A DNA stretch of 64,000 nt from Sphingomonas psychrolutea (GTDB lineage Bacteria > Pseudomonadota > Alphaproteobacteria > Sphingomonadales > Sphingomonadaceae), in the NCBI RefSeq assembly GCF_014636175.1, contig NZ_BMDW01000011.1:1-64000 (forward strand). The letters are read 5' to 3'. The first letter of the stretch is position 1, and each line of letters begins with the position of its first letter. Shown piece after piece: positions 28,999 to 38,836 of this stretch. Under the pieces are notes generated by a model. It saw nothing but the letters and a program-made list of their open reading frames with translations, did no database searches and had not been told where the DNA came from. Both the position numbers and the translations under genes were made by a program.

Positions 28999-31031
28999 TT
29001 GAAGCGCCCGTTGCTCTCGGCCTTGCTCTTGAGCAACTCGCTCACTGCAAAACCGTGCTTTTCGAGGCCGGCGACGATCTTCTTGAGACCCTCGCTATCG
29101 GCCCAGAACATCGGCCCGCCGCGATAGATCGGCCAGCCATAGCCGTAGATCCACACGACATCGATGTCGGACGCGCGCTGCGCCATTTTCTCTTCCAGGA
29201 TCAGCGCGCCTTCATTGACCATCGTGTAGAGCGTCTTTTCGATGATCTCTTCGTCGCTGATCTCACGCTTCTGCATGTTGGATTTCGCGCGGAAATCCTC
29301 GATGATCTCGGCGACGCGCGGGCTTGGCGTCGGGTTCCGCTTCTCGTCATAATCGTAGAAGCCCTTTTGCGTCTTCTGGCCCCAGCGCCCTTCGGCGGCG
29401 AGCGCGTCGCGGATGCTTTCGATGCGGGTCGGGTCGCGATGCCAGCCGATATCGACCCCGGCGAGATCGCTCATCTGGAACGGCCCCATTGGCATGCCGA
29501 ATGCGACATGAACGCGGTCGATCTGCTCGGGCGTCGCGCCCTCCATCAGCAGCTTCATGGCTTCGATCTGGCGCGGCTTGAGCATCCGGTTGCCGATAAA
29601 CCCGTCGCACACCCCCGCGACGACTGCGACTTTCTTGATCGTCTTGGCGAGCGCCATCACGGTTGCTAGCACGTCATCCGAGGTCTTTTCGCCGCGCACG
29701 ACTTCGAGCAACTTCATCACATTTGCGGGCGAGAAGAAGTGCATGCCGAGCACGTCGCCCGGGCGATTGGTCGCGGCGGCGATTGCATTGACGTCGAGAT
29801 AGGAGGTGTTCGACGCGAGGATCGCGCCCGGCTTGCAAATCGCGTCGAGCTTGCCGAAGATTTCCTTCTTCACGTCCATATTCTCATAGACCGCCTCGAT
29901 CACGAGGTCGCAATCGGCGAGCGCGGCGAAATCGAGCGTCGCGGTTAGCGCGCCCATCGCGGCTTCGGCTTGTTCGGGCTTGATCCGACCCTTGGAGGCG
30001 GAGGCTTCGTAATTCTTGCGGATCGTGCCCGTCCCGCGATCTAGCGCGTCCTGTGCCATCTCGACGATCGTAACGGGAATGCCCGCCGACAGGAAATTCA
30101 TCGAAATTCCGCCACCCATCGTGCCTGCGCCGATCACGCCGACCTTCTTGATCGGGCGTAGCGCGATCTTGGGGTCAATCCCATCGATCTTGGCGGCCTG
30201 CCGCTCGGCGAAGAAGATGTGGCGCTGTGCGGCGGACTGGACGCCCATCATCAGCTTCATGAACTCAGCGCGTTCGAACGCGATACCTTCTTCGAAGCTG
30301 GAGCCGTCGGCGGCCTTCTCGACGCAAGCGATGTTGGCGGCGGGGGCGTCGAAGCCACGGAACCGCTTGGCATTGTCCTTCTTGAACGCGGCCACCGCTT
30401 CCGGGTCGGCCTTTGCGGTCTTCTCGCGGGCGCGGGGCAGGGGGCGGGCGGCGGCGATGTCGCGCGCAAAGGCGATCGCGTCGGCGACCAGGCTGTCTTC
30501 CCCGGCGACGCGGTCGATCAGACCAGCACCAAGCGCCATCTTGGCCGACATCGGATCGCCCTTGGCGGTCAGTTCAAGCGCCACTTTCACGCCAGCGATG
30601 CGCGGGATGCGCTGCGTTCCGCCAGCCCCGGGGAGCAGGCCGAGCTTGACCTCGGGCGTACCGATCTTCGCGCTCGGCACGGCAATGCGGTAATGGCAGC
30701 CGAGCGTGACCTCGCACCCGCCGCCAAGTGCGGTGCCATGGATCGCGGCGACGACCGGCTTATCGGCCATTTCGATCATGTCGACGACGGTCGGCAGGCC
30801 GGGCTCCTGCATCGGCCGCCCGAATTCGGTGATGTCGGCTCCGGCAAAGAAGGTGCGACCATCGCAGCGGATGACCATCGCTTTGACCGCATCGTTGGCG
30901 AGACCTTCCTTGATCCCAGCCTCAAGCCCCTGCCGCACCGCTGCGCCGAGCGCGTTGACCGGCGGATTGTTCGAGATGATCACGAGGACATCGTCGTGGA
31001 GTTCGGTGGTGATCGGGCCGGTCATTGTCAT
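28995..31031 (-). CDS. Bifunctional enoyl-CoA hydratase / 3-hydroxyacyl-CoA dehydrogenase (FadB/FadJ-like)
   Basis: A 678-residue multifunctional beta-oxidation protein. The N-terminal crotonase half shows [20 protein letters not shown] and [19 protein letters not shown]; the dehydrogenase half begins with [13 protein letters not shown] and has [15 protein letters not shown] and [10 protein letters not shown]. It hydrates trans-2-enoyl-CoA and oxidises the L-3-hydroxyacyl product with NAD. A thiolase (FadA/FadI) is not adjacent. ATG at 31031 is chosen because the frame before it is repeat sequence. First gene of the minus-strand operon. Confidence 0.93.
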   Translation of the reverse strand: MTMTGPITTELHDDVLVIISNNPPVNALGAAVRQGLEAGIKEGLANDAVKAMVIRCDGRTFFAGADITEFGRPMQEPGLPTVVDMIEMADKPVVAAIHGTALGGGCEVTLGCHYRIAVPSAKIGTPEVKLGLLPGAGGTQRIPRIAGVKVALELTAKGDPMSAKMALGAGLIDRVAGEDSLVADAIAFARDIAAARPLPRAREKTAKADPEAVAAFKKDNAKRFRGFDAPAANIACVEKAADGSSFEEGIAFERAEFMKLMMGVQSAAQRHIFFAERQAAKIDGIDPKIALRPIKKVGVIGAGTMGGGISMNFLSAGIPVTIVEMAQDALDRGTGTIRKNYEASASKGRIKPEQAEAAMGALTATLDFAALADCDLVIEAVYENMDVKKEIFGKLDAICKPGAILASNTSYLDVNAIAAATNRPGDVLGMHFFSPANVMKLLEVVRGEKTSDDVLATVMALAKTIKKVAVVAGVCDGFIGNRMLKPRQIEAMKLLMEGATPEQIDRVHVAFGMPMGPFQMSDLAGVDIGWHRDPTRIESIRDALAAEGRWGQKTQKGFYDYDEKRNPTPSPRVAEIIEDFRAKSNMQKREISDEEIIEKTLYTMVNEGALILEEKMAQRASDIDVVWIYGYGWPIYRGGPMFWADSEGLKKIVAGLEKHGFAVSELLKSKAESNGRFN

Positions 31032-31045
31032 TTTACTCCCTAAAT

Positions 31046-31149
31046 CCTTCCCCCGCGAAGGCCGGGGCCTAGTCGCGGGGCAGCAGTTGGTTGCGTTGCG
31101 CTTCGTTATCACAAGCAGCGCAACTGGGCCCCGGCTTTCGCCGGGGAAG
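31046..31149. repeat. Family A palindromic repeat, copy 3
   Basis: Arms CCCCGCGAAGGCCGGGGCC and GGGCCCCGGCTTTCGCCGGGG in inverted orientation around GCGTTGCGCTTCG, between the beta-oxidation gene and the serine hydrolase gene. The same loop motif GCGCTTCGTTA occurs in copy 1. Confidence 0.85.
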
Positions 31150-31157
31150 CGAGTTCG

Positions 31158-32390
31158 TTACGTCAGTGCGCTGTAGATCAACGTCTTCAACTCGCGCCGT
31201 ATCGGATAGACGTTCGACGGCGACATTTGCGTCATGAACACCATCGACAGCTGTTCGACCGGATCGACGAAAAACGCGGTCGAGAACATCCCGCCCCAAT
31301 AATATTCGCCGGCCGACCCCGGAATCATCGAGCGCGCGACATCGACATTGACCGCAAAGCCAAGCCCGAAGCCGGTGCCCGCGTTCGCCGCTTCGCTGAA
31401 CAAGGACTTTGACATCGCGGCAAGATCCGAGCCGCCGGGCAAATGGTTCAACGTCATCAGCTCGATCGTCTTGCGCCCGACGATCCGCGCGCCGTCGAGT
31501 TCGCCACCGTTGAGCAGCATCGTGCAGAACCGGTGATAATCGAGTGCGGTCGAGACGAGCCCGCCGCCGCCCGAGACGAGCTTGGGCATCCGGCTCCACG
31601 CACTCGCTTCGCCGCGATCGTACATCACGCGGCCCTTTCCGGGCACAAAGGTGTAGCAATCGGTCAGCCGGTCGATCTTGTCTTCGGGCACGGCAAAGAA
31701 GGTGTCGTCCATCTTGAGCGGCGCGAAGATGCGGGTGCGGAAGAAATCGGGCAGCGATTGGCCCGACACCCGTTCGACCACTGCGCCGAGCACGTCGGTC
31801 GAGACCGAATAATTCCATGCATCGCCGGGCGAAAATTCGAGCGGCAGCTTACCGAGCGCCGCGATAAAGCCGTTGAGGTCGAGCCCGCCATGCCAATTCT
31901 CGATTTTGCCCTCGCGATAGGCCGCGTCCACATTCGAGCGATTCTGAAAACCGTAGGTGAGCCCCGAGGTATGACGCAGCAAATCGACCATCCGCATCGG
32001 TTCGGTCGTCGGCTTGGTCTGGAACGGCACGCCGCCGCCGCCGCCATTATACACGCCGAGCCCTTTAAATTCGGGGAGTACGTGGTGGACCGGCGTGTCG
32101 ACCGCGACCTTGCCTTCCTCGACCAGCATCATGAACGCGATCGAGGTGATCGGCTTGGTCATGCTGGCGATGCGGAACAGCGAGCTCTCGTCGATGCTGG
32201 CACCGCCTTCTCGTGCCGCTCCTTGCGACGAGAAATGCGCGATCTCACCGCCCTGCGCGATCAACAGCTGGCAATTGGGGAGCTTGCCCGAATCGAGATA
32301 GCGTTCCTTTAGAAACGTATCGATCGCGGCGAGGCGGGCGGTGTCGAATCGTCCGGTGACGGGCAGGTTCACGGTCATGTCAGTTTCCAT
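31158..32390 (-). CDS. Serine hydrolase, class C beta-lactamase fold
   Basis: A 410-residue member of the beta-lactamase/transpeptidase-like family. The nucleophile motif is SMTK (Ser76, Lys79) and the second motif YSV (Tyr194). No signal peptide is seen, so it is probably a cytoplasmic esterase (EstB-like) and not a drug-resistance enzyme. Start is ambiguous between ATG 32390 and ATG 32378. It is divergent from the CoA ligase gene and may cleave ester precursors. Confidence 0.85.
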   Translation of the reverse strand: METDMTVNLPVTGRFDTARLAAIDTFLKERYLDSGKLPNCQLLIAQGGEIAHFSSQGAAREGGASIDESSLFRIASMTKPITSIAFMMLVEEGKVAVDTPVHHVLPEFKGLGVYNGGGGGVPFQTKPTTEPMRMVDLLRHTSGLTYGFQNRSNVDAAYREGKIENWHGGLDLNGFIAALGKLPLEFSPGDAWNYSVSTDVLGAVVERVSGQSLPDFFRTRIFAPLKMDDTFFAVPEDKIDRLTDCYTFVPGKGRVMYDRGEASAWSRMPKLVSGGGGLVSTALDYHRFCTMLLNGGELDGARIVGRKTIELMTLNHLPGGSDLAAMSKSLFSEAANAGTGFGLGFAVNVDVARSMIPGSAGEYYWGGMFSTAFFVDPVEQLSMVFMTQMSPSNVYPIRRELKTLIYSALT

Positions 32391-32525
32391 ACCCCCGGTT
32401 CGAAAGCGCAAGGTCCCTATTGCCTTGAGTGGCGCGCGAATCAACACTAACCTTGCGAAATTCGATCGGCGCGGCAAACCCGAGTTTCAACTGACGCACG
32501 CGCCGACATAGAGGAGAGCATCGTC

Positions 32526-34271
32526 TTGGATATGGAACCACTCGTCGCGCTCGACCCGGCCTGGCCCAAAATGGCGCTTGCCGACGCCGAAGCGGCGCTG
32601 ACGGTCGCGGGTGGCAAGTTCGAGATCGAGACGGTCGAGATCGACGGGATTCCGACTCGCGTGTGGAAGCATGCACCCCCGTCGCTCGCATGGCTGATCG
32701 CCGCGTCGCGGGCGCATGGCGCACGCGCGTTCACGGTCTATGAGGACGAGCGTGTCAGCTATGACGCGAATTTCCGCGCCGTGGCCGCGCTGGCGCATGC
32801 GCTGGTCGCAATGGGGATCGGCAAGGGCGATCGCGTTGGCCTCGCAATGCGCAATTTGCCCGAATGGCCGGTGATCTTCTTTGCAGCGGCGAGCATCGGG
32901 GCGATCGTTGTGCCGTTGAACGCGTGGTGGACCAGCGGCGAGCTTGAATATGGCATCGACGATTCGGGCTGCCGGATCCTGTTCGTCGATGATGAGCGCT
33001 ATCAGCGGCTGGCGACGGACAATCCGGCTTTGCCCGCGATCGAGAAGATGGTCGTGGCGCGCGCATCGGTCGCGCTCGATCCGCGCGCGATGCGGCTGGA
33101 GGATCTGATCGGCACGCCGCATGGGTATGCGACCTTGCCCGACGCAGAGTTGCCGTCGGTCGCGCTGCTGCCCGACGATGCGGCGACGATCTTTTATACC
33201 AGCGGTACGACCGGCAACCCCAAGGGTGCGCTTGGATCGCACCGAAACCTTATGACCAACATCCTGACCTCGGCCTTTTCCGGTGCGCGAACGTATTTGC
33301 GGCGCGGCGAGGCGATCCCCGATCCGACGCCCAAGACCTTTCTCACCTGCATTCCGATGTTCCACGTCACTGCGTGCAGCGCGACGATGATGGGGGCGGT
33401 CGCGGCCGGCAACACGCTCGTCTTCATGCGCAAATGGGACACGATCCGCGCGATGGAGTTGATCGAGCGCGAAAAGGTGCACGTGACCGGCGGCGTGCCG
33501 ACAATCGCGTGGCAGATCCTCGAGCATCCCGACCGCGACCGTTACGATCTCTCTTCGCTCGAGGCGATCGCGTATGGCGGGGCCCCGTCCGCGCCCGAAC
33601 TGGTGCGGCGAATCTTCACCGAATTCGGCGCGCTGCCCTCGAATGGCTGGGGCATGACCGAGACGATGGCGACCGTCACCGGACATGGCGGCGAGGATTA
33701 TCTCGCGCGCCCGACCAGCGCGGGGCCGCCGGTGCCCGTTGCCGATCTCAAGATCGTCGATGAGGATGGCGTGACCGAACTCGCCATTGGCGACGTCGGA
33801 GAGCTATGGGCGCGCGGGCCGATGGTGGTGAAGGGCTATTGGAACAAGCCCGAAGCGTCCGCCGCGACCTTCGTCAATGGCTGGGTGCGCACCGGCGATC
33901 TGGCGCGGCTCGATGACGAGGGCTTCGTCTATATCGTCGATCGCGCGAAGGACATGATCATCCGCGGCGGCGAGAATATCTATTCGAGCGAGGTCGAGAA
34001 CGTCCTCTACGCGCATCCGGCGGTCACCGATTGCGCGCTGATCGGCATTCCGCACCGCACGCTGGGCGAGGAACCCGCCGCGGTCGTCCATCTCGCCCCC
34101 GGAATGGAGGCGAGCGAGGCGGAATTGCAGGCCTGGGTGAAGGCGCGCCTGGCGATCTTCAAGACGCCGGTCGCGATCCGCTTCGTCCACGACACCTTGC
34201 CGCGCAACGCGAATGGCAAGATTTTGAAGAAGGACCTTAAGGTGCTGTTCGAGGACCGGGTCGCGGCGTGA
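32526..34271 (+). CDS. Acyl-CoA synthetase (AMP-dependent ligase)
   Basis: A 581-residue adenylate-forming enzyme: P-loop IFYTSGTTGNPKGAL, GWGMTETMA, hinge motif GWVRTGDLARLDDEG and C-terminal KILKKDLK with the catalytic Lys. It activates a carboxylic acid to its CoA ester using ATP and is the likely entry step of the neighbouring acyl-CoA pathway. A TTG at 32526 follows GAGGAGA at 8-nt spacing; an ATG two codons on has poor spacing, so TTG was chosen. Confidence 0.9.
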   Translation: MDMEPLVALDPAWPKMALADAEAALTVAGGKFEIETVEIDGIPTRVWKHAPPSLAWLIAASRAHGARAFTVYEDERVSYDANFRAVAALAHALVAMGIGKGDRVGLAMRNLPEWPVIFFAAASIGAIVVPLNAWWTSGELEYGIDDSGCRILFVDDERYQRLATDNPALPAIEKMVVARASVALDPRAMRLEDLIGTPHGYATLPDAELPSVALLPDDAATIFYTSGTTGNPKGALGSHRNLMTNILTSAFSGARTYLRRGEAIPDPTPKTFLTCIPMFHVTACSATMMGAVAAGNTLVFMRKWDTIRAMELIEREKVHVTGGVPTIAWQILEHPDRDRYDLSSLEAIAYGGAPSAPELVRRIFTEFGALPSNGWGMTETMATVTGHGGEDYLARPTSAGPPVPVADLKIVDEDGVTELAIGDVGELWARGPMVVKGYWNKPEASAATFVNGWVRTGDLARLDDEGFVYIVDRAKDMIIRGGENIYSSEVENVLYAHPAVTDCALIGIPHRTLGEEPAAVVHLAPGMEASEAELQAWVKARLAIFKTPVAIRFVHDTLPRNANGKILKKDLKVLFEDRVAA

Positions 34272-34349
34272 GCCGGGTGCGGCACGGGCGCGGATGCGAT
34301 TTCGTTCGGCCGTGGGCGCTGAAGGGCACACGCTCAGTCCCGCAACGGG

Positions 34350-35810
34350 TTACGCGATTGCCGACTCGACCGCGACTTTCCACCCTGCCAGCCGTGCCTC
34401 GCGTGTCTCGGGCGGCATCATCGGCTCGAACGTCTCGACCGCACCGCGCATGACGCTGGCCTCGGCCAGGTCGGAAAACAGCCCGCACCCGATCCCGGCC
34501 AGCATCGCCGCACCAAGCGCGGTGGTCTCGGCGAATTTTGGGCGTTCGACGCTGACGTCGAGGATGTCGGCCATGTCCTGCGCCATCCAGTCATTGGCGA
34601 CCATCCCGCCATCGATCCGCACGCTCGCCCAATCGACGCCGTCGGCGGCAAAGGCGGTCTTCAGATCGTGCGCTTGATGCGCCATCGCTTCCAGCGCGGC
34701 GCGGACGATGTGCGCCTTGCCGGTCGAAAAGCTCAGGCCTGAGATCGCCCCACGCGCATCGGGCTCCCACCATGGCGCGCCGAGGCCGGACAAGGCTGGT
34801 ACCAAGTACACGCCGCCATTGTCGGGCACGCTGCGCGCCAAGGCTTCGGTTTCTGCCGCCGTGCCGATCAAGCCGACTTCGTCGCGCAGCCATTTGATCA
34901 GGCTGCCCGCGACGAACACTGATCCTTCGAGCGCGTAGGAGCGCCGTCCGCCCAATTGCCAGACGATCGTCGACAGCAAGCGATGGCGCGAGGTCGGCGG
35001 GGTCGGTCCGGCCTGGCTGAGGACGAACGCGCCGGTACCGAAGGTCGCCTTGGTCTCGCCGACCGCGAGGCACGATTGCCCGATCGTGGCGGCTTGCTGG
35101 TCGCCGGCAATGCCGCAAATCGGGATTGGGGAGCCGAACAGCGTAGTAGTGCCGAATTGACCGGCGCAATCGACGATCTCGGGCAAGGCCGCGCGCGGGA
35201 CGGCGAACAGGTCGATCAGGCCGTCGTCCCATTGCCCGCTGCCGATCGCCATCAGCGCGGTGCGGCTGGCGTTGGTCGCGTCGGTAATGTGCAAGCCACC
35301 CGTTAGCTTCCAGACCAGCCAGCTTTCAACCGTGCCGACCGCGAGACGCGCGCCCGCTGCCTTGACCGCAGGCCAATGCGCCATGGCCCAGCCGATCTTG
35401 CTCCCCGAAAAATACGGGTCGAGCAGCAGCCCGGTCTTGGCCTGTACGACGCTTTCATGCCCCGCCTTCTTTAGCGCGCGACAGGTGGCGGCGGTGCGGC
35501 GGTCTTGCCAGACAATCGCGGGGGCGAGCGGCTCGCCGGTCTCGCGGTCCCAGAACACCACCGTTTCGCGCTGATTGGTGATGCCGATCGCGGCGATCTT
35601 TTCGGCGCCGCCCGCTTCGTCGATCACCGCGCGCGTGACGCTGAGCGTCTTGTCCCAGATCTCGGCCGCATCATGCTCGACTCGGCCTGGCTCCGGATAA
35701 TGCTGGGTCAGTTGCGCGGCGCGGGTGGCAAGGCACGTCCCGTCGGGGCGGAACAGCATTGCGCGGGTCGAGGTGGTGCCCTCGTCGATAACCAGGATGA
35801 GATCGGCCAT
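34350..35810 (-). CDS. glpK: Glycerol kinase
   Basis: A 486-residue FGGY-family kinase with DEGTTSTRAMLF at the N terminus, NQRETVVFWDRETG, AIVWQDRRT and the C-terminal GGMVANDWMAQDMADI. It makes glycerol 3-phosphate from glycerol and ATP. The usual neighbours glpF and glpD are not in the window. Convergent with the CoA ligase, with 78 bp between stops and no clear terminator. Confidence 0.95.
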   Translation of the reverse strand: MADLILVIDEGTTSTRAMLFRPDGTCLATRAAQLTQHYPEPGRVEHDAAEIWDKTLSVTRAVIDEAGGAEKIAAIGITNQRETVVFWDRETGEPLAPAIVWQDRRTAATCRALKKAGHESVVQAKTGLLLDPYFSGSKIGWAMAHWPAVKAAGARLAVGTVESWLVWKLTGGLHITDATNASRTALMAIGSGQWDDGLIDLFAVPRAALPEIVDCAGQFGTTTLFGSPIPICGIAGDQQAATIGQSCLAVGETKATFGTGAFVLSQAGPTPPTSRHRLLSTIVWQLGGRRSYALEGSVFVAGSLIKWLRDEVGLIGTAAETEALARSVPDNGGVYLVPALSGLGAPWWEPDARGAISGLSFSTGKAHIVRAALEAMAHQAHDLKTAFAADGVDWASVRIDGGMVANDWMAQDMADILDVSVERPKFAETTALGAAMLAGIGCGLFSDLAEASVMRGAVETFEPMMPPETREARLAGWKVAVESAIA

Positions 35811-35863
35811 GCTCCATCGCTAGCGCCGTTTGCGCGGCGTGGGAATGGCGCTAGAGTCGCGCC

Positions 35864-37078
35864 ATGGCAGAACGGGATGACAACAAGAGCGGTGCGTTTG
35901 GCTTGCCGGTGGCACAGGCGGCCGGGGACGAGGATGAACGCCGCGTTGCGTTGCGGCGCGATCGGCTGCTGGCGGCGCTCACGCTGATCGCCGGGGTCGG
36001 CCTCGCACTGGCGCTGCCGTTCGCGCTGAAAGCCGGGGCCGAGTTCTTCCTGCCTACCACCGCGGCGTTGGTCATCGCCATCGCGCTGGTGCCGGTGCTC
36101 GAATGGCTGGAGCGGCGGCGTGTTCCGTCGGCCCTGGCGGCGCTGACCTGTGTCTTGCTGTTCCTCGTTGCGGCGAACGTCGCGCTGGCGGCGATCATCG
36201 TGCCCGCAACCGAATTTTTCCGTCGCTTGCCCGAACGCATCGACCGAATTCAGATGAACATCGCGCCGCTGATCGATCTGTATCAAAGCTTCCAGAAATA
36301 TCTCAACCGCACCGTCCAGCACCTCGCCGCGACCGGCCCGATCAAGGCCCCGGCGACGACGGCGGTAACCCCGCCGAGCTCGATCCTCGAACTTGCGGCG
36401 AGCTTTGCGCCGTCGGTGATCGTGCAAGTGTTTTTTGGCGTTCTGATCGTGTTCTTCTTCCTGTCCGGTTGGTCGCGGTTGCGCAAGAAGACGATCACCA
36501 GCCGGGCGAGCTTTGGCGGCGCGATGGCGACCGCGCGGGTGATTCAGGACGTGGTCGACGATACCTCGGCCTATCTCGGGACGATCACCGTGATCAACCT
36601 GTCGCTTGGGCTGCTGATGTCGGGCCTGTTGTGGGTGATGGGGATGCCATTTCCGCTGATGTGGGGCGGGATCGTCGCCTTGCTCAATTACGTGCCCTAT
36701 TTCGGGCCGATCGCGGCGGCGATGTTGCTGGCGCTGGGCGGTTTGATGACCTTTCAGGACATTTGGGTCGCGCTGGTTCCCGCCTTCGCGATGATTGGCT
36801 GCCATCTGATCGAGGCCAATGCGATCACGCCGCTGATCGTCGGGCACCGCTTGACGATCAACCCGATCATGATTCTCGTCTCGATCAGCTTCTGGTCATG
36901 GGTATGGGGCACGGCGGGCACGCTGCTGGCGGTGCCGTTGCTGATTATCCTGCAAACCATCATCGGCGCGGCGGGCAAGCCCGATATCGCCGGTTTCCTG
37001 TTCGAGCACGGCACTTTAACCGGGCGCGGCAAGGGCGGTTTCGACGGTTCTGCGGAAGAACGCGAAACCGGTGGTTGA
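35864..37078 (+). CDS. AI-2E family transporter (PerM/UPF0118 type permease)
   Basis: A 404-residue inner-membrane protein with about seven hydrophobic segments, including LIAGVGLALALPFAL, VLLFLVAANVALAAIIV, VIVQVFFGVLIVFFFLSG and a C-terminal IPLLIILQTII-type helix (LLAVPLLIILQTIIGAAG). The conserved LLNYVPYFGPIAA loop is diagnostic of the family. Members export small molecules or act as Na+/H+ antiporters; the substrate is not predictable. Followed by tRNA-Asp. Confidence 0.9.
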   Translation: MAERDDNKSGAFGLPVAQAAGDEDERRVALRRDRLLAALTLIAGVGLALALPFALKAGAEFFLPTTAALVIAIALVPVLEWLERRRVPSALAALTCVLLFLVAANVALAAIIVPATEFFRRLPERIDRIQMNIAPLIDLYQSFQKYLNRTVQHLAATGPIKAPATTAVTPPSSILELAASFAPSVIVQVFFGVLIVFFFLSGWSRLRKKTITSRASFGGAMATARVIQDVVDDTSAYLGTITVINLSLGLLMSGLLWVMGMPFPLMWGGIVALLNYVPYFGPIAAAMLLALGGLMTFQDIWVALVPAFAMIGCHLIEANAITPLIVGHRLTINPIMILVSISFWSWVWGTAGTLLAVPLLIILQTIIGAAGKPDIAGFLFEHGTLTGRGKGGFDGSAEERETGG

Positions 37079-37123
37079 CAGGGTAGGGCGGCTCGCATAG
37101 TTGGCTCGCCTCACGCTTTATAA

Positions 37124-37200
<77 letters not shown>

Positions 37201-37217
37201 AAGCGCAGCAAGCACGA

Positions 37218-37234
37218 AAATAGCGAAGCTATTT
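37218..37234 (+). terminator. Small hairpin after tRNA-Asp, possible terminator
   Basis: AAATAGC-GAA-GCTATTT forms a 7-bp stem 18 nt downstream of the tRNA. It has no real U-run after it, so termination activity is uncertain. Confidence 0.35.
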
Positions 37235-37316
37235 ACGAGACTTGCAAGATCGGCCTACGGGGCCACAGCCCCGGTCGATGGCGCGGCTTAGCCGCGACGA
37301 TCCTCGCCTCAAAAAC

Positions 37317-37526
37317 TCACCACCGCCCGGTCTCCATCCACGCCAGCATCCGCCGAAGCGGCAGCACCCAGATCCACGCGATCCCGGCGACCAAATAATA
37401 TGCCGCCTGCAGCAGCGGGTGCAGCTGCCCGACCACGCCCGACAGGCTGGCCGCGAGGATGCACCAGATCGTGATCAGCGCCAGGATGCCGAGCATCCCC
37501 ACAGGTTTGCGCCAGCTTGGGGTCAT
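37317..37526 (-). CDS. DUF2842 family small membrane protein
   Basis: A 69-residue protein with two transmembrane helices (GMLGILALITIWCILAASL and PLLQAAYYLVAGIAWIWVL) and a short basic C terminus (PLRRMLAWMETGRW). It matches the alphaproteobacterial DUF2842 proteins, whose function is unknown. ATG at 37526 overlaps the stop of the cyclo-ligase gene by 4 nt (ATGA), supporting this start over an upstream ATG at 37541. Confidence 0.8.
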   Translation of the reverse strand: MTPSWRKPVGMLGILALITIWCILAASLSGVVGQLHPLLQAAYYLVAGIAWIWVLPLRRMLAWMETGRW

Positions 37527-38074
37527 GGTCGTGGGGTCCATCCATTTTCGGTGATGATCGCGTGGAGCGGCATGTCCCACGGATCGGTCGGCAGCGTTTC
37601 GACGCGTTGTACGTCCCATGCAACCCCGATCCGGCGCGCATGCGGGAATTGCGCGAAGGCGCGATCGTAATAGCCCGCCCCCTGACCCAATCGGTCGAGC
37701 TTCGCATCGAAGGCAAGGAGCGGCGTCAGAATGATGTCGGGCACGAGCGCTGTAGCGTCTGTGGCTGGCTGCTGTAGCCCGAACGGACCGGCAAACAGGG
37801 CCGCTTCGGTTGCCCAGGCGAGGAAGCGCATCGGTTCGGTGCGAATCGTGACGTGGGGCAGGGCAATCACACAGCCGGCCTCGACCGCCGCGCGGGCGAG
37901 CAGCGACGGGTCGGCCTCGCTGCCGATCGGAACGTAGGAGGTGACGGTCAGGCCGGGCTTCAGCAGCGCGCGATATTCTGGGGGCGCTTCTATCGCGGGC
38001 GGCTTTCCCGCCACGAAGGCATCGCGGGCGGCGCGGATTTGGGCGCGCAAGCGGTTTTTGTCGGTGGGAATCAC
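37523..38074 (-). CDS. 5-formyltetrahydrofolate cyclo-ligase
   Basis: A protein of about 183 residues with TSYVPIGSEADPSLL and the family motif GQGAGYYDRAF, the MTHFS (YgfA) signature. It returns 5-formyl-THF to the active folate pool as 5,10-methenyl-THF using ATP. The start is uncertain: a GTG at 38074 was chosen; a TTG at 38089 is in frame, and neither has a good ribosome site. It sits just downstream of the 6S RNA, as ygfA does in many proteobacteria. Confidence 0.9.
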   Translation of the reverse strand: MIPTDKNRLRAQIRAARDAFVAGKPPAIEAPPEYRALLKPGLTVTSYVPIGSEADPSLLARAAVEAGCVIALPHVTIRTEPMRFLAWATEAALFAGPFGLQQPATDATALVPDIILTPLLAFDAKLDRLGQGAGYYDRAFAQFPHARRIGVAWDVQRVETLPTDPWDMPLHAIITENGWTPRP

Positions 38075-38177
38075 GGCGCGTCGCGGCAAAGCCGCGCCGT
38101 CGGAGCTTGGCTGGAGCCAAGCCCGGCCGCGCTTGCGCGTCTCTGCGACAGCTTCGCTGTCGTCGTGCGCGCGTCGC

Positions 38178-38340
38178 GGGTGGCGGGACCGCCGTGACCG
38201 GTGGCCGGGTTATCCACTGACGCACGGTACGTCAGGTGGGGACCATATGCTTCGGACCAAGATCCTAACAGGGACAGCCCCCTTTGGATGATGAATAGCC
38301 TCAGGGATAATAAAGGCTCGTATCGGGCAGTACCCGCCGC
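38178..38340 (-). ncRNA. ssrS: 6S RNA (RNA polymerase-binding regulatory RNA)
   Basis: There is no gene between zapA and the cyclo-ligase gene, the place of ssrS in many proteobacteria. On the minus strand the ends pair as a long closing stem: GGCGGG-T-ACTGCC (38338 to 38326) with GGCGGT-CCCGCC (38193 to 38182), 12 bp with one bulged base. Inside are a hairpin AGCCT...AGGCT and a GGGG...CCCC apical arm, consistent with the bubble-and-stem shape of 6S RNA. A sigma70-like promoter lies directly upstream. Ends are approximate (about 160 nt). Confidence 0.75.
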
Positions 38341-38345
38341 TTACT

Positions 38346-38374
38346 GATATAGGCGCGTTGCGGCTATTGCTCAA
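38346..38374 (-). promoter_or_regulatory. Sigma70-type promoter for 6S RNA
   Basis: On the minus strand TTGAGC (38374-38369), exactly 17 nt, TATATC (38351-38346), putting the start of transcription near 38340. The -35 box overlaps the 3' end of zapA. Confidence 0.65.
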
Positions 38375-38651
38375 GAGACGCAGCGAGTGATTCGAGGCGC
38401 GTCGCGATTCGCTCCAACACAGCCTCATCCTTGGTCGCCGTAGGACGGCGATCGGCTTCTTCCAGTGCATCGGCGAGCATCAGCGCGACGAACAGCATCG
38501 TGCGCTCGCCGTTGAGACCGCCCGAGGCGCGTGCTGCGGTCGACCAATGCGCATCGAGCATCGTCCCGAGGCGGCGCACTTGATCCTCCTGCCCATCGGG
38601 GCAAGCGACGCTGTGGCGGCGGTCGCCGATGGTAAGTGTAACATCTGCCAT
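38364..38651 (-). CDS. zapA: Cell division protein ZapA
   Basis: A 95-residue ZapA: N-terminal beta part ([20 protein letters not shown]) and a C-terminal helix ending in ERIATRLESLAASLEQ. ZapA crosslinks FtsZ filaments at the division ring. Its ATG overlaps the stop of the 61-residue upstream gene (TGATG), so the two are coupled, and the downstream 6S RNA supports the identity. Confidence 0.9.
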   Translation of the reverse strand: MADVTLTIGDRRHSVACPDGQEDQVRRLGTMLDAHWSTAARASGGLNGERTMLFVALMLADALEEADRRPTATKDEAVLERIATRLESLAASLEQ

Positions 38652-38836
38652 CAGTTTTGCTCGCGTTCGAGGACCGCATCGAGCGCGGCAATCGCCTCGG
38701 CCATGCGGCTGCGCAGCGCTGCGTGACGGGCGATCAGGCGGGCGCGGCTGGTGTCGCGCAAGGCTGCGGCGACTTCGATTCGGGCGAGCGCCCGATCGAT
38801 CCGGTCGAGCGCGGTCGGGGGAGATGGCTCTGACAT
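38651..38836 (-). CDS. Small coiled-coil protein encoded upstream of zapA
   Basis: A 61-residue, mostly helical protein rich in Ala, Arg and Glu ([18 protein letters not shown] ... [16 protein letters not shown]), predicted to form a coiled coil. The family is not recognised. Translational coupling to zapA suggests a cell-division partner, comparable in size and character to ZapB, but this is inference from position. Confidence 0.7.
   Translation of the reverse strand: MSEPSPPTALDRIDRALARIEVAAALRDTSRARLIARHAALRSRMAEAIAALDAVLEREQN

Noticed and set aside
31158-32390. Beta-lactam resistance enzyme
   Set aside because: SMTK and YSV motifs are present, but there is no signal peptide and the neighbours are acyl-CoA genes; an esterase-like role is more likely.
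34272-34349. Possible bidirectional terminator between the CoA ligase gene and glpK
   Set aside because: No stem followed by a U-run on either strand.
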